DNA of 59,247 nucleotides from Pseudoneurospora amorphoporcata (taxonomy: Eukaryota > Ascomycota > Sordariomycetes > Sordariales > Sordariaceae). The stretch covers positions 1-59,247 of the forward strand of contig MU859272.1 of the NCBI GenBank assembly GCA_033297205.1. Reading direction: 5' to 3'. The notes beneath the pieces are model-generated. The model ran no database searches, had not been told where the DNA came from, and was given only the letters and a program-made list of their open reading frames with translations. How positions within the stretch are numbered: position 1 is the stretch's first letter; every line of letters begins with the position of its first letter. The position numbers and the translations under genes are program-made. Of this stretch, positions 11,301-23,807 are shown piece after piece.

Positions 11301-14300
11301 GTTGCGCAGCCGGTGACTGCCCTCTCGAAGGACAAAAGCTGGCAGTCTTTTCCATGTCTCTTCGTTTCTCGGCCCAAGTATCCGGACCCTTCACGACGAT
11401 TTGTCATGGAGCGTAGAGGTACCGATGTGGGCGAATCAGCTAAGTCCGGATAGAGACGGGATGACGTGATAGTGGAGCTGTGCTGCTCCACTGAGACAAC
11501 CTGGCTGAAGGCGCCGTTGAAGACGGAGTGAGAAATGCCCGTCATCCGTGTTAAGGATTCACCTATAATCCAATACGACCCACAGAGCATATCTGTTATG
11601 TTGAGTACACCTCGGCACGGATGTAAAATGATAGCTTGGTACGAAGACACTACAAGAGACAAAGAGAAAAAGGGCGGCAAACCAGCAGTTTCTTGTGCAA
11701 ATTCAAGGTTCTTTGCCATCCCCCAAAGCCGAGTTAAAATTTTATATCCATACAGAGGTGTAGAAGCGGTAGTCGTAGCATCGACATTCGTTTCTACACG
11801 TGTAGTACCTCTTTTGGCTGCGGTGAAGGAGGTTTAAGTTGTCGATGTTGGCCAACTGGACCTGAATCCCCGCCGGGCGCACTACCCCCTCTAGTGTACT
11901 AGGCCTGTTGGGCACAGCTGTGGAGGGGGGACCACCCTGGCCAGTGCTGTTTTGACAGCGGGATGGGCCGGAGATCCATCGTACAGGGGCTGAACACGAA
12001 GTGGCACTGGATTACTCCACAGCGCTAACGATACATCCAAGCCCACTCTAAGCCCTGTCGACTCTTGAACTATGTAACCCACAACACCCAACTTCACTTC
12101 GTGATCGATATCTAGCTGGAAAGCTGATCAGTGGAGACCTCATGGATATACAAGCCCGGGGCGGTTTGACCGGAAGGAAGCGGCCATCATCAACCTGTAT
12201 CCTGCTCCCGGCATCTCCGGGTTGCTCTCGGCCACCGCGGGATGAAGTGGAGGGCAGGCCGTCACCGACTCACCGTGAAAGCGCCTTGGAACTCGGCGAC
12301 AACATCGGTGAATGACAGCGGTCAACTGATCGCCAGCGAGAGCTGATTCTCTCCACCGTCTTGTATCGCTCTCTGACAGCCAATTTGGGATGAGCACAGT
12401 ACGCGGAATGAAGTGATGCTCTTCTTCAGACAGATGACATGATATCATTGCGCAGGCCAATTTGTCGTTGTTCAGGAATGCACAAATTAGGCAACAGCTG
12501 GGCAGTCTTGTCTGGAGTTGGATGACTGCTGATGGAACGTTTCCGCAATAGCGAGGCGGAAATTTGATGGAATGCGGTTTCCCACGGCGCCGAGTTCCCA
12601 GGTGCGATATCATTGATAACGGAAACCAGTTAAGGAGCAGCAAGAATCTGCAAATGTCGAGTGCTCGGTTAGTGACAAATACCCGGGAGGGTGGGAAATG
12701 GGTTGTCGGTGGATCCCCAGCCAGCACTGGGCACAGGCCATCTGCTCGCCAGCCCCACCGTGCCCTGGCTGCCCACCGTTCTCGTAGACCTCCAGATTTC
12801 CCTCCTCCTCCTTCTTTCTCGCTCTCTCTCCATAGCAATCCATCACCATATCTCGCGATCTGCTGTTGTTCGTGATCACCTTCACGCTCTCACATGGGTA
12901 CGTACCGAACATTTCAAAAGTTTGGTTGCTGATGTGGCTTGTATGATGAGTTCTAGCCAATGGGACTTCGTCACAAATGTTATGGGTTCCTATCTGTTTG
13001 TACCGGGTGCAGTGCCCACTGCCACTTGCCATTTTCACCCATTCATTCTTGTCGAAGTCGCAAGCTGGAAATTACGATTATGAAGATTTTGGCCTGTTGA
13101 GTTGGCAGTTGCAACATGCACGGCGCTCTTCTTGGTTGTGGATAGCAGTTGCAGCTCCAGGGGCATTAGAACCGCATCTTGACAGCTGGTCCTTCCTTCC
13201 CTTTTACTTTCTTGCTTGTCACCTCCAACATAGGTAACATTACAACCGCGAGTCTTGGTGGCCTTGGCCGCAGATTCCGCCAGTGCAAGGTCCCGTCTTT
13301 TCTCCTTGCTCGTGCTGCAGTGTTGGGAAGGAGCCCATCGGCCATCACATCGTAGATAATGAGAAGGCGAGTTTCGGTCATCACGACTTCACTCCCATCC
13401 AGCTCAGTCGGGCAGTTGCAGAAAGTCGTCATCATCGGCTAGATGTCACCGCGACGGCCGCCATCCAGACCTCTTCTCATCCTCCAACAACATCCAATCC
13501 CTATCACTACTGCGACAAGAAGATTTTCGGCGGTGAATCCAGCTATCATACTGATAAAGTGCCTATTTTCAGTTCTGTCTTCTGGCTACCAGCTGTGTAC
13601 AAGGGTCGCTTTTTTTCTCCAGACGGCCCTTGCACTGTCCAGGACGCTCGTCAACGGGCCGAACACTGGGCGTGAAAACAGCACCACGATCCGATGTTTC
13701 TTGTTCTTGTTCCTGCTGTGCCCTTGCATCTTACCTCTATCCGACACAATTGGGAGATCAATACAAGGCCAGGCGATCTAGACAGCTTCTTTACATTATC
13801 AAGGCAAGTTTGCCCTGAAGTTGGCATACAACTGGCAGAACGCCACCGTCTGACATCAACATGGCACCTGTATGGGTGACAGCAAGCGGTAGAGAAACTA
13901 CGCTATGCTGATAAGAACTCCGGCAAAGACTATATCTCGAAGCCCTTGCCTCGTCCCCGAAACGCTTTTCCTTCTTTTCCTTCATCGTATCATTTTCCAG
14001 CTTTGGCGCCATTATCCGCAAAAGTTCAACTTGTTTTTGAAATCTCCTAGTGCCTCGACTTTGTATTCTTTTGACTATGTCCTGAAGTTTGAATCCTACG
14101 GAAATGGTTTCTCATGGGGTAGTCATGTGTACGTGAGACAGCCATGATTCGACTTAGGGTTCTCCAGCTTAGTTGAGTAAGACGTCCGAATTTTCCCACC
14201 TGCACACACAGCCCTGCATCACGATTCACAGCTAACGGGTGTCTCTCTGCCAGGATGACGGGCGACATCTCAAAATCCATTCCGCTGAACATTTTTGCGT

Positions 14301-15155
14301 TGACACTTGTCTCGATTACAGGCCCCAAACACCAAATCCGGTTCCAGGACCACTGGTATTCTCAGTTTTAAAACCGAGGCCAACTGCAGATGAAGTGGTA
14401 ATTTGTTTGGCCAACAGTCAAAGCAGCTACGCGAAGCTTCCTCAAACACCGTATAATCTCGTAAAATTGGTGTTGCGAACTGCAGAGTTAAAGAATCGCT
14501 GCCAAAACTATTTGGCGGACGTTCCACCGTCCTGTTTCTTCCGATGTTTACGCCATGTTGCCCGGAACCCCGGGGGAGGCCGAGATAAAGTCCGTCTTTT
14601 CCAGGCTGTCAACTGTCAATACCTCATGCAGGCGCCGTACCTCTTCTGAAGCCACAGCCCAGGCTTGTAAGACAGAACCAAACAGGAATTACCCAGCCTC
14701 GAGTGCAGGACACATACGTCGCCACGGCATTGCCAAACCATGCCCAGTGAATTCTGGTGCTTTTGCGCATTCGATTGCTCGTCCGCCCAACTTGGAACGG
14801 AGGGGAAGGCTCGTCGGGGCTCGAATTGCATTTGTCCTTTGCTCCCGAATATAGGAAGGGCTCTTCGCCACGAGACTTCGAATCTCAAAAGAGTCGCTCG
14901 TTGACGGCCTTCCTTTCTCCTTCTTTCAGGCTAATTTGCCATGCCTCCTTCAGGCGTCGCAGTTCCGTCACGTCACTATCGCCCGCTCGATTGGCTGTTC
15001 TGGTCTGGTGAGTGGTCGTGGTGAAATCACTGTCAACTTAACGTTCCCTAATCGTGTGGCTGGCAAATATATCCCCAAGGTCGCACCGCGCGCGAGAATG
15101 GTAGTCCATGAAACCCCCCGCCCCTTGCTGAGGCACCGAAACCCAAAAGAACCAG

Positions 15156-15900
15156 GTGTTTGCCAACTTCGCTTGCTCCGGCAACCTCGGTTCTATGGAG
15201 AAGATGGTCGGCCCTGAGCGGATGGACTCGGTGTGTAGGGTGACGGCCGAACACCAGCTGGCCTGTGATATGTGCCCCACGCTTTTCAGATGGAACGCCC
15301 AACCGAGATCCGTCCAGTCAGCCCCGGAGCTGCCGGGAGGCTTGCTCAGCCAGCCAGGCTCTTTTGCGCCCGGTACCAGCACATGTTACGCGCAGCTGCC
15401 ATATACCAAGGTGGTTTAAATGCCCGTATGGACACAGCTGCTGTTGGGCTATAGTCTACAATGTCGATTACGGGTCCTCCGGTTGTACTTGCGACCAAGC
15501 CCACGAGGCTAAACATTCTTATGTCGAGAAGTCGCTTCCATGATTTACGCATAGCATCTGGTGTTCGCTGACAGCTTCGTCAGAAGCCGCTCATGCATCG
15601 ACTTCAGATGTCTCCGATTTTAGAAGTCCTCTGGTCAGGTATTCGAGCTCTGAAAATCTGGAAGGACTGACGGCGACTTCCGCTACACCACGGACGAATG
15701 TTGCGAGCAACTCCTTCCTCAACGCTGCGACTCCCGGTACGCCAGATACGGCCGTGACGAACGAGGATAGTAACCTCTCCCAGGCTAAGGTACACTCGAT
15801 AATCCAGCCATGCCAAGTATAGTTGTCACACCGAGTACAGCTGCCACTCCTAGTGCGGAAGGCGTTCCTGTGACAGAGAGCGTCTTAAGGGTAGAATCAT
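15156..15900 (+). pseudogene. Possible decayed gene relic
   Basis: Three successive plus-strand segments read like protein but lie in different frames and are interrupted by stops. About 15153-15419 contains FANFACSGNLGS and a Pro/Ser-rich end. About 15461-15565 begins MSITGPPVVLATKP. About 15585-15820 is a Ser/Thr-rich stretch containing ATPGTPDTAVTNEDSN, followed in another frame by VVTPSTAATPSAEGVP to about 15900. No set of normal introns joins them cleanly. A Ser/Thr-rich secreted or wall protein gene that decayed is one reading; chance is the other. Confidence 0.25.
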
Positions 15901-16830
15901 GACCCGGATGGGTAAATCCATATGGGCCTGGGCTACCCCCAGGGTTCCGTCCGGAAGACTTTGTCGATAAGGATCGCTAAAGCTGCATGGATCTGAAGGC
16001 CTTCTGAATGGGAACATTGCCACTTGGTGAGCGAGCGAACCGGGTATTTCTTCCTGAAATCATACAATCAAGGCAATCTTCCCACGCTTCGTCTCTCGAT
16101 TTCACCCAGGGAAAACAAGAGGTACATCTCAGGGGAGGAGCTATTTTTTCCCAGATGTGCGGGGTTTTGGGTGACCGGTTGTAGAGGTTGTTCGAGGAGG
16201 TGACAGATTAATGGAAGTAATGGGTGCTATTTCCAATACACGTAGAGGTATGGGCGGCCAGGTCCGAAGGCCGTGGCGATCATTGCCCGAGATTTTATCA
16301 TATGTTATCTAGATACAGCAACTTGAACGCTGCGTTAGTTGCGCGTCCTTGTTCTGTAGCAATCCATTTTCGGGATTCGAAAATCAGTCCGCCGGTGTTG
16401 CGGTGGCCTTCGTGTGGCAGTCGTGACCGGCCATACTTCCGAATCTGTATTTCTTCGATATCTGCAGGGCATTCCCTCCTTCTTCAACTCCCGCCTAATA
16501 CCATTTCACCTCTATGACATGGATCGCCCGGTCATCATTCTAGTTCGTGAACGAGCATTGACGAACCCGTTGATCAGAGTCTCGAAGCCCGCGTCAATGG
16601 CAGGAGACAGCCTGAATACCTAGAGAGGGGCCTCATAACAAAATGTAGGAACCTCTCGCTCGCGATTCGCGCTTCAACTTTGCAAAGACATCAGACACTG
16701 CGACGCTGTCTCTCCAAAGGGCTTGCTTTGCTGACCTGGCAGACTTTCCTTCACAGCCACTGTACCTCTGGCGGCCAACGGGTGGTACAATCTCTGAGAA
16801 TATTTGCCTCAGGAAAAAACTGCCATTATA

Positions 16831-17424
16831 ATGAACGGTTTAGATCCAAGAACTCTCACTAGATTCGTAGAGACACTAAAAGAAGACGGTTACTTGAATA
16901 TCGATAACGACGACCTATTCATAGATGCAGTGGACAGAGTCCTGATTATGGCCCTGGCATTCCAGCAGCTCGCAAACCCCGCGGAACTCAAGCTTCCCCC
17001 AGATGTCATTGACAAGTAAGTGCCGATGGTTAGTCTGAATATTGCGGCCCGCACGTATAGTGGCTGACTTGATGCATTTCCAGGATCTCCACTGACGCCC
17101 ACAAAGCAATCGTTTTATGCCGGGGGGGGGGGGGGGGGTGGGAGGTGCACCAATGGTTTCAAGATGTCGCCACAAAACTTCGTGGTTTCAAAGAGATGTA
17201 GGTCGATTGGCCTACCCCCTTGCGCCCCAAAGACGCCGGTTCTTGGAGCGGCGTAATTTGGAATAGAGCTTTGCATCAACTTTTGGGATCACGATTGAAA
17301 TCTATTCGCATGTGCGATGCTAACAATTGACGGTGGGCATAGAACCATCATTGACCCGTTTCTGGAGGACACTGAGATGGACGATGCATGGATTGCAAAC
17401 GATCCCGAGCAGGCATCGGAGTAA
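16831..17424 (+). CDS. Small acidic protein with a poly-G exon, hypothetical
   Basis: Three exons: 16831-17015, 17084-17197 and 17343-17424. Intron 1 (68 nt) has GTAAGT, a CTGAC branch and CAG. Intron 2 (145 nt) has GTAGGT, a CTAAC branch and TAG. The 126-residue product is acidic and largely helical: residues 1-65 contain FVETLKEDGYLNIDND and a hydrophobic heptad-like part, and the C-terminus is acidic (DPFLEDTEMDDAWIAND). Exon 2 holds 17 consecutive G, encoding a five-Gly run after Arg, in frame at exactly this length. If intron 2 is retained, the frame stops at TAG two bases into it. No family recognised. The three-exon model rests on splice signals and frame continuity. Confidence 0.6.
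17122..17138 (+). repeat. 17-base poly-G run inside a coding exon
   Basis: A C followed by 17 G and then T. At this length the downstream frame reaches the intron 2 donor; a change not divisible by three would shift it. Confidence 0.9.
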
Positions 17425-18805
17425 AGCGTGACTGTATTAACGCACAAGCGAAGCATGTACCATCGGTATTCAGTAACATCTTAGGAGATTAGAAACTCCA
17501 GCGTTCTTCCTCTCAGAACTCATGTCACAGCTGAGTAACTTCTGCTTCCAGGAAGACACGAGCTAGGAGTGTTGATGGGGCTTTTTGTGTGTAAGATATC
17601 AGACGTAAAATTGTCTGGCTATCACTTCTCTCCGAAAAAACGCATGTTATCTTGCTACAGTCATATCCAAAAAGTCTGGGTTCACCACACCAAATCCCCA
17701 TACAAACACTGTAACTGGACTTGCACGCAAAACAACACCACATGCCAGAAAAGATTTATCAAAGGAATAATACTGTAAGTAAAGGGTTAAATTTGCTTTT
17801 GAACATTTCCCTTCTTCAATGAGCCATACTACTTTGTGCTCAAAACTGGTCTGAATTGGTTAAAAATCAAGCTGCTTAGACACTCGAGTGCAATATCCCG
17901 TTATGCCGGTTCGTAAGCTGCATATCTCCATGGAACATTGCAATAAAGGTCGTATATGTGCCTGAAGGAGCCCGATTCAATTAATGAAATGATCATTGTT
18001 TCGTGCCTAGTTCTAGACTTAGTAGTTGCCGTAGGTCATTTTTTTTTGTGAACCTAGACTTTTTGGACCCCACTGTAGGTTCCAGTCTATTGCTCTTTCC
18101 CTTTGACGATATCGGCAGAGACTTCCGTCCCTCTCAAACCTCGGACAACGAATTCGACGCTGGGTATTTCATTGGCCGCTGCTCGATCAAGTCTCAATAT
18201 ACCAGCGCTCCTGACTCACGTTCATATCCTGTCACAGTTGGATCCGACACTGAGCAGAATAGCGGTCAGAGTAATGTGATAAGTTACAGAGTGAATGCGA
18301 GTGCTTGAAGTATGGCTCCCAAGTCTATCTCTAATTGAGTAAAGCACAAGGCGCTCCGTCCCGAAACTCAGTTTTAGGTTGAGAATCGTCCTATGCCTCC
18401 GAGCTAGAGGATACCTTGGATGATTGTCATGACAGAATTAAGTGATGCAGTAAGTGCTCCTATCTAGACTTTCGAGACGTGCTAAGGGTTCGCTCTATGT
18501 TGTGAATATCCTACTCGTGTTCCCAAGTTGAGGTAGCATGATTAATTGATGCTCCAGAACACCTTTGGGATCGCGTTAACCTTTTGTTAGACTATCGATG
18601 TTAGGGATACATCTTCAGGAGGCCACAATGAAGATATCTTTTTTCGTCTCCGTGACAGTATTGTCAAATGTTAACGTACGTGCTCATGCAATCAATATGC
18701 ATGTGCGTACATCAAGAACAGACATTCATCATGCACCGTCTGTGTAAAACAAGTGATTCCTAACAGCAGACAGGTGTGTTGTATAGTTGCGCGCCTTGCG
18801 TGGGG
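17425..18805. other. Intergenic, no gene supported
   Basis: Moderately AT-rich with no long frame having an ATG and splice support. A frame at about 18003-18308 lacks support. Confidence 0.5.
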
Positions 18806-18813
18806 TATAAATA
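18806..18813 (+). promoter_or_regulatory. TATA box
   Basis: TATAAATA in a GC-flanked setting, 21 bp before a 27-codon frame and about 147 bp before the ATG of the 139-codon frame at 18953. Confidence 0.45.
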
Positions 18814-18826
18814 GTCATGCTACACG

Positions 18827-18910
18827 ATGGAATTTGTGGTCGGTGATCTGGAGGTAAAAGCTGTCAAGAACTTTTTTGAATTTTTTTGGAATGATCTGTT
18901 TGAGACCTAG
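18827..18910 (+). CDS. Possible 27-codon upstream ORF
   Basis: ATG 21 bp after the TATA-like box, encoding an acidic, Phe-rich 27-residue peptide (MEFVVGDLEVKAVKNFFE...). It ends 42 bp before the ATG at 18953. Its position would fit an upstream ORF controlling the next frame, but the reading rests on position alone. Confidence 0.2.
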   Translation: MEFVVGDLEVKAVKNFFEFFWNDLFET

Positions 18911-18952
18911 AATGTAAGAGGCGGAATCCAGAAGATCGAGGACATAGGAGTG

Positions 18953-19372
18953 ATGGAGAGGAGAGAAAAATTATCGAGAAGAATCGAAGGAACAGTGCGG
19001 AGAGCATACGCTCAGTGCATATTCAACAGCTTACTCGATGCTTGGACACGTGTACTGCATATGCCAATAGTTGTCACTTGTGCCAGAATCCTAGTCCGTA
19101 ATTTGGTTCTAGCGATATTTGTGTTTTGGTCTGTGCGAATCATGTTTACGATCCTTCACTGGTTATACAGAATTTATGTAGACTTATCGTATGTTTGCTT
19201 CCGTCTTAACTGTGTAACGCCAAGGAAAGTTGTAATACGTATTATAATGTCTCAAACAATTGACACTGTCCAGCTTACTGTTAAAATTTATCATTTTATT
19301 ACCTTACATGATTTTTGCCTCTGTCTATCACTGTATACACAGAGACTGATGACAGCAGAGCAAGCTCCCTAG
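18953..19372 (+). CDS. Possible small membrane protein, hypothetical
   Basis: A 139-codon ATG frame. The first ~25 residues are Arg/Glu-rich (MERREKLSRRIEGTVRRAY). A hydrophobic stretch at about 40-80 (RNLVLAIFVFWSVRIMFTILHW and on) could form one or two membrane helices, and a further hydrophobic part lies at about 105-130. The TATA box at 18806 favours transcription. Against it: composition is AT-rich, codon use is not biased like neighbouring genes, and no family is recognised. Confidence 0.3.
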   Translation: MERREKLSRRIEGTVRRAYAQCIFNSLLDAWTRVLHMPIVVTCARILVRNLVLAIFVFWSVRIMFTILHWLYRIYVDLSYVCFRLNCVTPRKVVIRIIMSQTIDTVQLTVKIYHFITLHDFCLCLSLYTQRLMTAEQAP

Positions 19373-20305
19373 GTTTATAAAAGCTGTTGACTCGCTCAGT
19401 TACGCACACAATACCTGGTTGGGTATGAACGTAAGTTTCCTCCCACACTAGGATTATTGGTGGCTAGTCCTACCCGAGGTCCACTATCACCAACTCGGTT
19501 GGTCAAACGTGCCATATCATTGGGTAGTTGTGAACCACTTAAACCCTAAAAGGCATGCGCGTAAGATACGATACGGATCATACGAGCTGCCCCTAGCGAG
19601 CGTGGCTGGAAATTTGTCCAGCTAGGAAAGAGTACCAATATTACACCGCGTCTAGCATCCCTCTAGAAGAAAATAGGCAGCGCCAGTTCAACCACAATCA
19701 ATCTCATCCTTACATCGCACAAACCACCTCTCATCGACCAAAAGATTTACTGAATCTCGACCCGGTGTTCACCCGCCGTTCTCTTATAACTTGACTAGTG
19801 GCCACTTTTCCCGTTCCCAGTCCAGGGCATGTTCTCGAACCTCAAATCTTCATACGGTTAGACGCGGTTTTATCTCCAAGCGGAGACGGAAAACTTGCAC
19901 AATTTGAACCAAACATCAAGTTGCGTCCACTCGAGCACCCTCCTAGCTCGCCTCAACTTTCAGTCAACAACACCACCAGGTTACGAGTCACACCTACCCG
20001 CGCGACAACCAAACGCTGAAGGGAACTTGTACTCAACCCAGGCGACCAGGAAGGAACATCCCGAGGGAGCCGTTCTCACGCGTTCACGACGTGGCCGACC
20101 CAGCGGCTAGCCAAGAAGAGCACCGGGACACAGGGAACCGGCGATTGCCTCATATCGCGCGATCCGGTCTCCATCCTTCATACCTGGATCGCCGACCTCG
20201 CCTAGTCCTCACATTATGAGGAATGACCGTTCATCCTAGCCCGGATCTACTGTTCCCAATTATTGAAAGACGAACCTCCAAGGCGCGGTTGACACTCGAC
20301 GCAAA
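19373..20305. other. Intergenic, probable promoter and leader of the 20306 gene
   Basis: No gene supported. The right half is rich in C and A (CAACC-type words), as expected for a leader before the ATG at 20306, which has CAAA before the start. Confidence 0.5.
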
Positions 20306-23300
20306 ATGGATATTTATCAGTTACATCAGCTTCACTTCCGGTTCAGCAAGGAAGTGGGCGATCTCGAAAAGGAACTCGAGGCCAAAAAGCAAAATGCATT
20401 GCAAGAGCTACAGAACGCGAAAAATGAGATCGAGGACAGAAGACTAGAGGAGAGGTCGATGCTCCAGAAAAGCCTCGGTGCTGTACCTCCGAACCTTGGG
20501 CAGTTTATTGACGACAAGCGAGACTTTTATTTGCGCGAAGCTACTCAACACTACGCGCAAAGGTTGGAAGACGACCGAAAAAGGTTTGTCGAAAAGCTTT
20601 CCGCTGTGAACAAGAAATGGAGAGCGCTGCCTTTCGACATAGATGTTGCTGTAGGTGTATATTTCACCCTTGACGGAGTACGCAATGGTCTTGGACATAT
20701 ACTGATCGTACTTTGTTAGGCAACTCCATTCAACGAGTGGCCATTGTCAAGACTGTCGCTAGGCACCACGGCACCTGACCTGTCGAATGGTACAACGACA
20801 TCTGGAACGCCTCTTTCCATACCCTCTTTTACGCAAAACCATCCGCCTCCCACGCAGCTCGCCCCTAAAGCGCAACCAGCGGCTAAACTTCCTGTCTCTC
20901 AACCATCAAATCTGTCACCTAAACCAGCGTCGCCAGTCCCTGCAGCATCGGTACAAAAGGCTGTACCCGCTTCATCTTCTTCCAAGCGTCCCATTACAGA
21001 GACCCAGTCTCCTAACGAGATGAACGCAAACGAGCAACAACCGGCAAAGCGTCCATCCACGCAACGGGCCATTACTTTTGATGAGGTGTACCAAAACGGC
21101 AATGCCAAGTTCAAGCACATCATAGTCGAGTACCCTCCTGAGAGCCAAGAGTTCTACATTCTCAAATGTGATGACCACGGCGTTCACTTTGGCGCCAATC
21201 CTCTCGCGGGAGCTGCGAAACATCTGGCAAGCAGGATGCATGAACACCAGTCCAAGAACTACAGTGTTGCCATTGATACTTTGGGCTTTCGCGTCATTGG
21301 GTGCACTGCAGAACTGGCACGGAAGAATAACGCAGCGGTCGAAGAAGCTACCGTAAACGGATACAAGCCGGTCAACTTGCTTCAACTGAGCGTGGGGAAA
21401 CGGACGCGATATGTGGAGGCGAATCCCGAGTTCTTTAATTCCTTTTCCACTCCGGTACCTTCTCTAGCCTCACCAGCAGTTGAAGCACAGTCTCCGACGA
21501 TGGCACCGCCTCCGTTGCGAGAGACCGCTAGTCCGGCGATGGCACCACCTCTTCCGCGAGAGACCTCTACCCCTAGCCCGGCCAAAGAACGACGGAGGAG
21601 CTTGCACGTACGGACACCGTCGGATCGCAGCACACGCTCGGGTGTCCTCATTCCCGATCCCAAACCAGGTAGTCTTTACAAAGGGTTTTGGGTTGGAGAC
21701 AAGCGGCATTATCCTGTCATGGTGTTGCCGACAAACGAATCAGACTTGAGTTCATGTGGACTCAACAAGACGCTGGAGGATACCAAGCTCTTAAAGGAGG
21801 TACCTAGCTGCTATAAACTTGGTAAAACAGCAGGAGGAAAGATCAAGCTTGATGGGTGGGCCCCAGGGTACGAGGATGGTGGTCCTTTGGCCAAGCTTAG
21901 GCGGGTGCCGGTCATGTATATTGACCGAGACATGTGAGTTCCCTGTCTTTCTGAAGCCAAACCCGGCTGGGGCTTTGTTCTGATTAGCTAACGTTGCACT
22001 ATTCAGGTCGGTTGGCTGGCTCTCTATTAAAGACATTTCGGCATTTGACTTTAATGACCCGGACTGGCGTCAAATCCCCTTTTTCCAAAAGGCAGTTGAG
22101 TACTGGGAAAGTCTGAACAAGGTTGACGTTGACACGACTGCGAGCGGCGAGACACCCGGTGGTGCACAAGAACCTCGATTGGAACCTATCCCGGCAACTC
22201 TCCCAGAACCCGCACGGAGTTCAGCCGCCCCGGCAGCAGCACAGGCACCAACCGCACCAACAGCATTGGCACCAACAGCCACCGCACCAACCGCTTTAAT
22301 GGCACCAACAACCTCAACGGCACTAACAGCATCGCCAGAGCCAACAGTAGCTTCGCCTCGGCCTCAGTCTGTCTTGACAACGGCCCCAGAAGCCACACAG
22401 AAGCCAGCAATTCCCGCAGAAGCAACGCCACCAAAAACAGTGCAGCTTCAACCTCAACATGCCTCGGCGGTTGTGTCTAAACCCTCGGCAGCTGTCTCTA
22501 AACCGCCGGCGGTAGTTTTAACACCACCCACAGGAGCTCCGTCTCAACCCCAAACTACTGCAGCGGTTGTGCCAAACCCCACGCATACTCCAGCTTCTCC
22601 GACAGCAGTAATGTCCGCGGCAGCAGCTTCACCGCGACCCCAGCCTGTGTCAGCGGCTGTCCCTAAACCTCCGGCAGCAGTAGTCACACCCCCAACTGCC
22701 GCCGCGGCTCCTGCAACGTCAAAGCCCGTCGCTCCTAGCACTGTGAGTGTACCTAATCAGTCGGGTCCGAACGGCATTCCCCCGGCCGTGGTACGGTTGG
22801 CGGTGATGGCTAAGACGGATCCTCAGCTTAGGGCTCTGATCGATAGAGTTAGTTCGAAGCAGGGCACTGCGGAGGAGAATGATAGGTTAGAGCGCATCGT
22901 CGACCGCATTGCTGAGGAGCTTAGTAGCTCCGGTGAAGCGGTGAAAGCTACGGTTCTATCTACACAGCCCAAATTGGTCAGTTCAGACTCCAAGAATGCA
23001 ACGGCGCGGGCTGAAGCCTCTGGAGCATCAGCGAGCCAGCCTCCTTCACTAGCGGCTCCAAGCCTAAACGGGGGCAAGAAGGGCCACGGCGCAGGTCTCA
23101 AATCACCGGAGTCATCTAAGCCGCCCACTCCGCAGTTGGCCAAGGCAACAATCCCACCGTCAGCGGCCCCGTCTCCCTTGGTCACGGTGGGCCCGACGCC
23201 AGGCTCTAGCACGGCTAGCTCGCGCACTACCTCTCCGACCGAGGCCTCCACCTCCGCCTCCACCTCTACCCCAACGAACAACATGCCAGCTGAGCCGGCA

Positions 23301-23807
23301 ACCTTTGTCAAAGCCGAGAATGGAGTCACCACGACACCGACGACGACGACGACGACGGCAAAGACGACGCAGGCTGCTGAAAACGAGAAGTTTGAAGTGA
23401 CCATCGGAAAGGGCAGCTGGAACGTGGAGACCAAGAAGCACATGGAGGACAACCTTTCGGTCCGGTTGATAGCGTGCAACCAAACCAAGATTGCTTCCAC
23501 GGCGGCTGGTGGGGCTTATAAGCACTGCCCCTATAAGTTCGAGATTGATCCCCAAAATTTTGCCAGCGTCGTGGTGGAGAACTCGAGCCCGTCCAACTCG
23601 AACGCGAAGACGATGGTGACGATTGTCCTCAAGAAGGAGCGGGAGGTCAGCAGCGGAGACAGGATGGTGGTGCTGACGTTCGATCGGTTCATCAATCCGG
23701 ACTCCAAGACGGTGGAAAGCGGGAAGGTGCAGGCGAGACGCTTCTGTCGGTGGTTGAGGGGGGTTAATACGAGTATTGCGTACTCGAACAAGAGGTTGGT
23801 GATGTGA
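20306..23807 (+). CDS. Large low-complexity protein with conserved islands, unknown function
   Basis: Exons 20306-20650, 20720-21933 and 22007-23807 (introns 69 and 73 nt; the second has CTAAC) give 1,119 residues. Residues 1-110 are an amphipathic coiled-coil region (LEKELEAKKQNALQELQNAK). Residues about 233-320 carry a Cys/His-containing island (LKCDDHGVHFG, AAKHLASRMHEH, GFRVIGCTAELARKNN), reminiscent of zinc-finger-like modules in other ascomycete proteins. Residues about 431-545 contain LYKGFWVGDKRHYPVMVLP and end with WLSIKDISAFDFND. Residues about 570-740 are Ala/Pro/Thr-rich. The C-terminal ~130 residues (FEVTIGKGSWNVE and on) are again conserved-looking and Cys-containing. It could be a nuclear or chromatin-associated protein; that is inference. 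The last codons are uncertain: an alternative intron (23795-23853, CTGAC branch) would end the protein NKSFK at 23863. Confidence 0.85.

Larger units (their letters stand above)
8148..16830. other. 8.7-kb gene-poor stretch
   Basis: Apart from the promoter just upstream of 8147, no intact gene is supported across this long interval. Base composition is ordinary, unlike the RIP-like flanks. Many frames of 60-230 codons occur on both strands, but they overlap, lack codon bias and are not joined by convincing introns. The largest (12838-12140, minus) is Arg/Ser-rich and random-looking. A possible decayed coding relic near 15.2-15.9 kb is listed separately. Confidence 0.5.

Noticed and set aside
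12140..12838. A 232-codon minus-strand frame
   Set aside because: Arg/Ser-rich, random-looking, overlapped by equally long frames on the other strand, no splice or family support.
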